This document shows, one piece after another, positions 55,101 through 61,648 of a stretch of DNA of 64,000 nucleotides (its first letter is position 1; every line of letters begins with the position of its first letter). The position numbers and the translations under genes are program-made. The notes below the pieces were generated by a model. It saw only the letters and a list, made by a program, of their open reading frames with translations, was not told the DNA's origin and did no database searches. Source of the DNA: Legionella londiniensis (GTDB lineage Bacteria > Pseudomonadota > Gammaproteobacteria > Legionellales > Legionellaceae); assembly GCF_001467825.1 (NCBI RefSeq), contig NZ_LNYK01000014.1:315297-379296 (forward strand). The letters run 5' to 3'.

Positions 55101-57509
55101 AATTTACGAAACGAGCTGGAAAACTATCGCGGAAAAATTTTGACAAGCGCTGACGAAAAACGGAAAGCGCTCACGCTTTGTGTTGAATTTTTGGCAAGAA
55201 CCGCCCACCAGGCAAAGCCAGGAAGCCGAGAAGGCGCTATCTCTCAAGAACTCAATACAACCCAAATCATGACGCTTTATGCCATGATGATGCAGGATAA
55301 TCCGAAAGTATTGAACCAGATTGATACTGGTGAAGGAAAATCAAGAATCATGATGGTGCTGTCTGCCTTAAATGCCCTGCAAGGAAAAACTGTTGATTTT
55401 ATCACCAGTGATTTGCAACTGGCGGAAAGAGATTATTTCGATTATAAACAGTTTTTTAATGCACTTGGCGTCAGAACTGGTCTGATTACGTTACAAACGC
55501 CACCTGCGCTCTACCAGAAAGGCGGCGTCAATTTTTCGGATAACGCCCAGCTGCTCTTGCTGCGCAACAAAAGCGATATTGATGGTTCACCTTATGATTA
55601 CCTGGATGAAAACCGGGAAAATCGCTGCCTTCTACTCGATGAAGTGGATCATTTCAAACATGACAAAAATAAAGATGCATTCAACTATGCCAGTAAATCG
55701 AAACGGTTGTCGGGTTATTTATGGGTTTATCCGCTTTTAGTTGGCTTTATGAAAGCCGAGCTTGAAAATATGCCAAAAGATCAAAGCGAAAAACCTGACT
55801 TCAAGCCGCTCATCGAGAAGTTCATGAGTTATGTATCAATCCATGATAATGTGACGACTCACCAGGCAAGCCTTGCATACCTTAAGAAAAATGATCCAGA
55901 CCAGCTTTTGATCTGGCTGCAGGCGGCTTTTACTGCATTGCGCATGCAGCCACAGAAAGATTATGTTGTAACGGACGCGGAAGATAAAAAACTATATGCG
56001 GTGCGCGATCATGAGGGATTCACCCGTTATACCCGTAAAGTTCTGGTATTGGACAATGGCAGGTCCGTGGAAGGAAGCACTTTTGCCGACGGCGTGCATC
56101 AATGCCTCTGTGCTATTGAGAATGAAAAAGCAGGCTCCGAGCAATTTATTATTTTGCCCGAGAATGAGACGCAACGCTCATCATATGCCAAAACTTTCAT
56201 GGGCCAGTATGACAACCTGTTTGGCGTAAGCGGCACAACGCGCTCTGACGCCCCACTCTCTAACGAGTCAATCAATAAAGATAACTACCATTATCTCATC
56301 ACACCCAGGGAAAAACCCCTGATTCGTGAAGATTTAAACATCTGGGCTGCAAAAGATGAGGCACAACAAATAAGCTTTATCAAGCGGGAAATCTTGAAAG
56401 CCGTTAAAGAGAATAAATCTGTTTTGCTGGCCTGCCGGGACGATAAGCAAAGCGAGCGAATATACAAGGCGCTTTCTTCTGATGAAAGCTTAAAAAAAGC
56501 GGTCAAACAATGGCAATATCTGCACAGCCTGACAGCGCCCGCTGATGAAAAAGCGATTATCCGGCAAGCCGGAACCCCTGGTTTCTTAACCGTGACCAGC
56601 ATTGGCCTTTCGGGAAGGGGCGTGCACATCAATACTAAAAATATGGAAACCATAGCTGCATTTACGCCGCCTTTGCCAGATGAAATTCAACTGAAAGGAC
56701 GCAGTGGACGATTTGGACAAGCTGGCTCTTATCGTATGATCGTCAATTTATCCGATCCGGAACAACCACTTAATGGCAAAACCTACAATATTGCCAACGA
56801 AGTCGATAAAGCTCAAAAAACCATGGCCATATCAGCAGCGCTTGAAGAAGAAGTATCAACAGTATATGCAGAATTTCTTGAAAAAATTCATCAGGCATTT
56901 TTGAGCGAATATGCGAAGACAGAAAAAGTCGATCAGTTACCCTTGTTAAATCAATGGCAAACTTACCTCGGCAAGCTCCAGAAAGACTGGGAAATCAATA
57001 GAATCAACCTATTGACCTTGATGAAAGAAGAAAAGAAAGATGAATTTATTTCGGAGTTTAAAAAATTTGCTACTAAATGGAAAAAAGAAATTCCAGTAAA
57101 AAAGAAAGGATTGATTCAAGTCGAAAAGAGCGCGGAAAAAGCCTATCAAAGTTATCTTGCCCAAAAAGGTTTTTTTAAGCATGAGCGTTTACCGATTAAA
57201 GTCCAGCGAGACTATGATCCAGCCGATGACGGCCAGGCACGCATTTATTCTTCTCTCTTTGCCCAAACAAGGGCTGTTTTAAGAGGCGAGCGTTCCATTT
57301 TCGCCGATTTTTATGCCTGGCGTGATGGGCGTGGCGAATTGTTTCCGGATTTTATGGCCACTTTACGGGGTGAGCGCCCAATATTTGCCAACTTGCGCGC
57401 AACGATTGCACGTCTGGTTGAAGAGTTAATCACCTGGTATCAGAATACGTTTCGCTCCGATGAGAATAATGAAGTTGAACCTATCCTGGCAGAGCAACCC
57501 CTATTTTAG
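52107..57509 (+). CDS. 1800-aa SecA-motor-like protein, paralogue of the 3111-aa protein
   Basis: Soluble and mostly helical. The start is ATG 52107 (MPRVEINYVTE); an in-frame start at 51912 would lie upstream of the promoter. A SecA-type motor lies at about 1045-1545: P-loop TGEGKS (1074-1079, intact), motif II DEVD (1178-1181, as in SecA), SGRG (1502-1505), and motif VI LKGRSGRFGQAG (1530-1541). The GRGTD motif reads GRGVH. Similarity to the 3111-residue protein extends to the N-terminus (NLPKGFFLA). The C-terminal 100 residues contain a tandem repeat, LRGERSIFADFYA and LRGERPIFANLRA. It is likely a Dot/Icm effector or a cytosolic remodelling ATPase. SecA kinship is clear for the motor only, and no preprotein-binding domain is seen. 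Confidence 0.72.
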   Translation: MPRVEINYVTETQTAVQTQLDTKIADDGSFTLVGKTEFIRLFNELYPNTSYQTKDLERLWHQIIGNHPRAPESGQNPDVHYLTKDSAELIIKHFALFKSGLDYQNLPKGFFLAKNPNGAGIRDVLHYNEFVAKNQTHISPLAITVGPKDSQEKVKPKSFPEPQADWYAFLLKKSKDQNNEKLCSQKELDDAFIHFSNFIKHKNLEFHKFDFNTIQGDVNPIVLLGRWYAVLNNPNLKREDLEVQWQLLPRLPLATGYEAIRVLTDHRRSKNPCGFLLPEMELTNLTDFTGTFAGAKTVSDYHDIQSVRDFWRYISFQPKRNTLRFYQEALKFIDKMAVDHQRLPIMRMLAGGTTGDNHHPETRTEEDELKIWHNVCQLIDNIENLTIVTKAIARKNPGSLKNNFIHHITRLAEQPNMAFLEAMAQHITNYIQKLGASDIPKILMGFDPLKGLEELSDKLNRVIGRYHTDFYLGSRFYLVNRQWQGDMTIKKYTELQSEIQGNMKWIVPHLSTFTIRSKNDLQEVAEALGDLQETAQLKFVMTVFRDATAPIDKKQLLELIQTLKQTNFTERDLTTDNYIQLLDILSGNFKSSFPENYFEQKKQQVLDAKEGLNTEQAALLDHYEFTETQKKSISQIESAMVRHNHFVSTETLQKLNDKFSLLQELILPDEYTLFLKRLTDIREHHFSSDDLDDLLSTLIQQKSLQSFNTVFLQQVISPCTNGNLFGKIIAHMRSAAHISGKDLNIDPIKLHETMARMFLKLANDELENTGDAEKRIKGFIDTMITLIEEHPHTQNQLLEVLNQVKPHEIKGFLPEAGNALKALETLIKIFPATANSSANKENMLIFYSLVSHNTQTPKRLVEIIDMLKKGEDDCKRFFLTYISRLLDREESLEDISDLIDLCIEDSNHLKTLQEFCFLPPYPSIQSALDWLETDSFKENYETFSIKPYGERVTEYTFNFRHYKNQRLKFKGISEDLFTDQLGQDLNEELKKNRSKSMQNLRNELENYRGKILTSADEKRKALTLCVEFLARTAHQAKPGSREGAISQELNTTQIMTLYAMMMQDNPKVLNQIDTGEGKSRIMMVLSALNALQGKTVDFITSDLQLAERDYFDYKQFFNALGVRTGLITLQTPPALYQKGGVNFSDNAQLLLLRNKSDIDGSPYDYLDENRENRCLLLDEVDHFKHDKNKDAFNYASKSKRLSGYLWVYPLLVGFMKAELENMPKDQSEKPDFKPLIEKFMSYVSIHDNVTTHQASLAYLKKNDPDQLLIWLQAAFTALRMQPQKDYVVTDAEDKKLYAVRDHEGFTRYTRKVLVLDNGRSVEGSTFADGVHQCLCAIENEKAGSEQFIILPENETQRSSYAKTFMGQYDNLFGVSGTTRSDAPLSNESINKDNYHYLITPREKPLIREDLNIWAAKDEAQQISFIKREILKAVKENKSVLLACRDDKQSERIYKALSSDESLKKAVKQWQYLHSLTAPADEKAIIRQAGTPGFLTVTSIGLSGRGVHINTKNMETIAAFTPPLPDEIQLKGRSGRFGQAGSYRMIVNLSDPEQPLNGKTYNIANEVDKAQKTMAISAALEEEVSTVYAEFLEKIHQAFLSEYAKTEKVDQLPLLNQWQTYLGKLQKDWEINRINLLTLMKEEKKDEFISEFKKFATKWKKEIPVKKKGLIQVEKSAEKAYQSYLAQKGFFKHERLPIKVQRDYDPADDGQARIYSSLFAQTRAVLRGERSIFADFYAWRDGRGELFPDFMATLRGERPIFANLRATIARLVEELITWYQNTFRSDENNEVEPILAEQPLF

Positions 57510-57523
57510 GGGATTAATAGAGT

Positions 57524-57595
57524 AGCCCGGATTAGACGCCGTCTAATCCGGGCTCATTTGTGAAATGTCTCCCGCATTACGCTGCGCTAATGCGG
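57524..57595. repeat. Two tandem palindromes between convergent genes
   Basis: AGCCCGGATTAGAC/GTCTAATCCGGGCT is perfect with 14-base arms and a 3-base loop (57524-57554). CCCGCATTA/TAATGCGGG follows at 57571-57595. The first is shared with 46128. Between the 1800-residue gene and fadL, both may act as a bidirectional terminator. Confidence 0.75.
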
Positions 57596-57605
57596 GCTAA
57601 AGTAA

Positions 57606-58988
57606 TTATTTAGTCGGAGCAATTTCTTTATCGATTGTCCAAACAGCCTGTATGCCGACTAAATGGGCATGTGTTTTACCCGTTGCGTTGACATTGTAGG
57701 TTGATGTGCCGAGCGTATCTGTTTTATTAATAGTTGGGTCATCTTTGGCAAATAAATAAGTGTATCCCGCATCAAAGCCAACGCATGGCCAGGCTTGATA
57801 ATGGGCGCCAATAGATAAGGCCCAGCGGTCAGCGTCTGGCAAACGCACATCCCGTTGCGCATCTATGGTTGGCGTTTGATCATAGCCCCCGCCCAAGCGC
57901 ATCATCAATTTATCATTAACATGGTAATTGGCGCCCAGAGCAAACCGCCAGGCATTTTGATAATTTTGTACGGTGGTTGAGTTCACAATCACCTGGCCTA
58001 CTGCGGGAGAGAAGGCCGCGACATTATTCAATACGGTAAGCTTAAATACATCCCAGCCGGTATACACTACTGATCCGAGAATAGCCAACCTGTCATTCAC
58101 ATCGTGATAACCGCTTAACGTCACCACATCCGGGAATTCAATATCATTACTGTATAAAGCATCGCTTCTGAATTTAGCCAGGGGGTTTCTTGTCAATGGA
58201 TCAGCCAGACGACCTGTTAATTCGCTGTATCCATGAAATGTATGTTTCATTTTTGACTGATAATTCAAACCAATGCGCGTATGGCGGTCATTGAACATGC
58301 CAAGAACACCTGCATGAAATCCGACAGCAAATGAATGGCCCTTGTTATAGCTTAAAGAATCAAAGGCGAAGGGAGACAAACCTCCAGCCTGTAATAAAGT
58401 GGGTGCGCCTAAAATCCGGTTAAACTTAACCTGCGACCATTGCAAATCGACTCCCGCGCCTACTGAAAAATTATCCGTTAGCAAGCCGCCGATTTCAGGC
58501 GAAACGTTTGCGGTCAACAATTCGGTAAATGTCGCCGCATAACGGACAGGAGAGGTGTTGGAATATTCAGTGGATAAGCCAAAAGGTGAGACCACGCTAA
58601 AACCAAACACTGCTCTTTGCCCCAGCGGCCGCGCGTAGTGGAAAGCAGGAACAAACGCTGATTTGGATGCTTCCAGATCGCTGAAGCGTTGGCTATAAGG
58701 AGGCAAGCCTGGTGTAGAAAACGTGCTGACTCCCGAGATTTTGGTATTGGGAAATACGCCAATGCCGCTGAATACCGCCTGCTGCTCATCAAGCAATACA
58801 AGTCCTGCCGGGTTGTACCAGCCAATGGAAGCATCCGAACCCTCAGCCGCAACACCGGCAGCATAATTGCCAATTGCGACTGCACTTCCCTCGGTATATA
58901 AGGAAAAACCGCCGGCAAGGGCGGTTGCGCTAGCCATCATCACTGCAAGGCTGACAACCGATTTTAAAGGTTTATGCATGCTTTTCAC
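57606..58988 (-). CDS. FadL/OmpP1-type long-chain fatty-acid outer-membrane protein
   Basis: 460 residues, signal peptide (VVSLAVMMASATALAGG), then GFSLYTEGSAVAIGNYAAG and SIGWYNPAGL, the FadL N-terminal hatch pattern. The rest is a 14-strand beta-barrel pattern ending in an aromatic strand. It imports hydrophobic substrates across the outer membrane. Confidence 0.92.
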   Translation of the reverse strand: MKSMHKPLKSVVSLAVMMASATALAGGFSLYTEGSAVAIGNYAAGVAAEGSDASIGWYNPAGLVLLDEQQAVFSGIGVFPNTKISGVSTFSTPGLPPYSQRFSDLEASKSAFVPAFHYARPLGQRAVFGFSVVSPFGLSTEYSNTSPVRYAATFTELLTANVSPEIGGLLTDNFSVGAGVDLQWSQVKFNRILGAPTLLQAGGLSPFAFDSLSYNKGHSFAVGFHAGVLGMFNDRHTRIGLNYQSKMKHTFHGYSELTGRLADPLTRNPLAKFRSDALYSNDIEFPDVVTLSGYHDVNDRLAILGSVVYTGWDVFKLTVLNNVAAFSPAVGQVIVNSTTVQNYQNAWRFALGANYHVNDKLMMRLGGGYDQTPTIDAQRDVRLPDADRWALSIGAHYQAWPCVGFDAGYTYLFAKDDPTINKTDTLGTSTYNVNATGKTHAHLVGIQAVWTIDKEIAPTK

Positions 58989-59195
58989 TCCATACTCCTA
59001 AGCTCAATCCTGATGTTTTAAAGCCTGATGATAAATGAATGGCAACTATTTTCAAAGAGTTAAATCGAAATTCGCGTCAACGAGCACATTGAAAAATTTT
59101 TTCTATTTGATCTATATTGAATCATATTTTTTGTTGAATTCCCTGTTATTTTGTACTATTTATTCATTATGCTCATTTTTTATTCAATTATTAGT

Positions 59196-61139
59196 ATGAA
59201 CAGTTATCAGGATATTCAAAAGCAATTGAGTGAGGAGAAAAAAAATGAGCATGCAGAGGGAACCACAAAACTCGAAGTGAAGGGAGCTGAACAACGCGAT
59301 ACAGCCATAACCTTTTTTCAAAAAACAGATGAGCAATACCAGGAAGGCTGCAAGGTCAAAATTGTCTCAAACGCTGTCAGGGTTGAACAGGGTGAGTATG
59401 CTGTTTTAAAACGCTCAGAATATTCCCCGCCTATAGGAACCCATCATGTAACCCCTTGCGTTATCATTTGTGTGCAAAGCCAAAATTATTTTGGCTTGGC
59501 CCACTTTGATTCTTATAGAAATCCATATGATCTAGAATCCTTTTTTAAGCCTTTTGAAGGTGAACAAACAGTTCAAGTCCAGATTTTTGGCGGCAAACAG
59601 GGTTCTGATCCCCTGCGCACAGGCAATGAAAACAAAACTGAAGTCATAAAATATGTTGGCTCTTTCCTCCCGAAAGCATCAATAGCAGTCACTCCTCCCC
59701 CCGAAACAGGCTTTCTTGATCTTGTTTTCTATCCTGACGGTAAAATAAAGGAAAAGGAATTTTGTACGGGACTTGGAATAACAGAAACTCACGGCGCAAA
59801 AATGCGCCTCGTTCACAATCTTGGCGGGATTGTTACAGCGCAGCAAAGCAGGAGCGGGCAATTCATTCCGCTAAACTTTACTGAAGCTTACACTGGAACC
59901 AAGCAGCCGTTTTTGCTGGACCGGTTGGATATGAAGCTTTTTCATGATTTTGACCCGTCGCCCATTAAAGGCGAAGAACAAAGCTGGACACTCGATCCCG
60001 GAGGTTATCTTCTCGGCCAGGAAATGAAGCTTGGATATCAACTCATCAAGGAAGAAATCAGCAATCAGCAAAAAATAATGGAAAAATTAATCTCCGAATT
60101 CATAAGCGATGAGGAATTGAGAAAAAAAATCATCTCAGCCAGCCCTATCTATATTGGCGAGGGGGCTGAAGAAGCCAATGTAGATATTGTAAAATTGCTG
60201 GCAAATATTTACGAAACAACTGATAAAGAATCAGTTTATCCAGAATTTTTATTGCAGGTAAACAAATTATCGCCCTATCCGCTCGTCACAGATATTATTC
60301 CTGAAGTTGCCAAGCTCTATCAGATTAAAGATGAACATTTAAAACAAAGCCTGGGCGATAAATTTGGCAATTACAGCAACTTGGCTTATGGAGTCGATAT
60401 CACGGCGAATGATTTAGCATCCATCATTCAGTCATTAATCATAAAACAAAGGCCAGGCATCTATTTTATCCAGCAGTTAAAGGATAATCTTCAGGATGAA
60501 AACGTGAAAAATACCGGCGACTTCATGAAGCATTTGGGCGATATTTATTCCTTCAATTCAAAGAAAATGCTTACAGAAATATGTGATGAATATAATCAGG
60601 AATTAAAAAAAGAAGAAAACATCAATGCCATAATAGAGGCGCTCGATGAGAAAAATGAGCTCTCAAAGGGACATGTGCTTCAGGTGCTGCAAAGCACCTA
60701 TTCTCCTATGTATTTTAAAGTGATTTCAACAAAATACTTTAATGACATTTGGGATGAAGCAAAATCTCCTGTAGCAGCCCTGGAAGCGGTTATCTTTAAA
60801 TTTCAACCGCCTTCAGAAAGTGATCTTAAATCCGAATACCTGAATTTGGCAAAAATATTCCATTTGGCCCATTTGAAACCACTTAGCCCGGAAGATATAC
60901 AAAATATGGCGTTTGATGATAAAATACCCGGCATTGCAGGCGTGACTGCTGGAATCCTGAAAAAAACCATCATCAACGTTCTTGGAAAAAACAATGAGTT
61001 CCAGAAGGATTTTGAGGCAGAAAAAATAGATAGCATCGCCTTAACCAAAAAATTAAGAGATCATATGCCTTACAAAAAGCCACTCTCAGAATCATTTTCT
61101 GAATGTAAGGACAGTAAAATAAGCTTTTATAGGATCTAA
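59196..61139 (+). CDS. NTAN1/CheD-like amidohydrolase-domain protein, effector candidate
   Basis: 647 residues from ATG 59196; the longer frame from 59151 starts within a promoter (TTGTTG-17-TACTAT). The region 60-250 resembles N-terminal asparagine amidohydrolase (NTAN1) and the CheD/CNF deamidase fold: GTHHVTPCVIICV with C88, LAHFDSY with H103, VQIFGGKQG after it, then FLDLVFYPDG. The Cys-His pair is at the family spacing. Such enzymes deamidate N-terminal Asn or protein Gln. The remaining 400 residues are helical with Glu/Lys, without known domain. No signal peptide. A deamidase effector on host proteins is the inference; family placement is from motif order, by eye. Confidence 0.6.
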   Translation: MNSYQDIQKQLSEEKKNEHAEGTTKLEVKGAEQRDTAITFFQKTDEQYQEGCKVKIVSNAVRVEQGEYAVLKRSEYSPPIGTHHVTPCVIICVQSQNYFGLAHFDSYRNPYDLESFFKPFEGEQTVQVQIFGGKQGSDPLRTGNENKTEVIKYVGSFLPKASIAVTPPPETGFLDLVFYPDGKIKEKEFCTGLGITETHGAKMRLVHNLGGIVTAQQSRSGQFIPLNFTEAYTGTKQPFLLDRLDMKLFHDFDPSPIKGEEQSWTLDPGGYLLGQEMKLGYQLIKEEISNQQKIMEKLISEFISDEELRKKIISASPIYIGEGAEEANVDIVKLLANIYETTDKESVYPEFLLQVNKLSPYPLVTDIIPEVAKLYQIKDEHLKQSLGDKFGNYSNLAYGVDITANDLASIIQSLIIKQRPGIYFIQQLKDNLQDENVKNTGDFMKHLGDIYSFNSKKMLTEICDEYNQELKKEENINAIIEALDEKNELSKGHVLQVLQSTYSPMYFKVISTKYFNDIWDEAKSPVAALEAVIFKFQPPSESDLKSEYLNLAKIFHLAHLKPLSPEDIQNMAFDDKIPGIAGVTAGILKKTIINVLGKNNEFQKDFEAEKIDSIALTKKLRDHMPYKKPLSESFSECKDSKISFYRI

Positions 61140-61141
61140 AT

Positions 61142-61570
61142 ATGGTTATATCAGTAGAAACACAAAATGAATTCCACATACACTGTGCTTGTGCAGACAG
61201 CAAGCAGGTCAAATCGTTTTTAGAAAAACATCCAATTGATGTTAATTATAAAAACGGCATGCCTCTCATTCTTGCCATACGCAGCATTCAAAAATATCCC
61301 GCACCGTCTGCGGAAAACCGCCTGGAAACCATGAAAACCCTGGTTGAAGCCGGCGCGGATATACATATTCATGATGATGCGCCTATGTATTGGGCATTAA
61401 AGCTCAAAAACCATGTCGCGGTTGATTATTTATTTTCTCAGCAGGGAAATTTTTCAATCGACCCGGAAATCATAGATGATTATTTATCCGAAGGCAAAAA
61501 CCTAAATCAACAAACCGTTGAGCGCCTCACAGATATCAAAAAAAATTCTACAATGAGGCTTGCCTTGTAG
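61142..61570 (+). CDS. Small ankyrin-like protein
   Basis: 142 residues, two bases after the preceding stop, so co-transcribed. It carries two to three degenerate ankyrin-like units (FHIHCACADSKQVKSFL, ETMKTLVEAGADIHIHDD, APMYWALKLKNHVAVDYLF). It may bind the product of the gene before it or a host protein. No signal or enzyme motif is seen. Confidence 0.7.
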   Translation: MVISVETQNEFHIHCACADSKQVKSFLEKHPIDVNYKNGMPLILAIRSIQKYPAPSAENRLETMKTLVEAGADIHIHDDAPMYWALKLKNHVAVDYLFSQQGNFSIDPEIIDDYLSEGKNLNQQTVERLTDIKKNSTMRLAL

Positions 61571-61648
61571 GCCATAAAAAAGCCGGCTGAAAATCTTGTT
61601 CTCTGCATGACTCCATGCTAATGTGCTTTATTTTTGCACGGATTTTCT

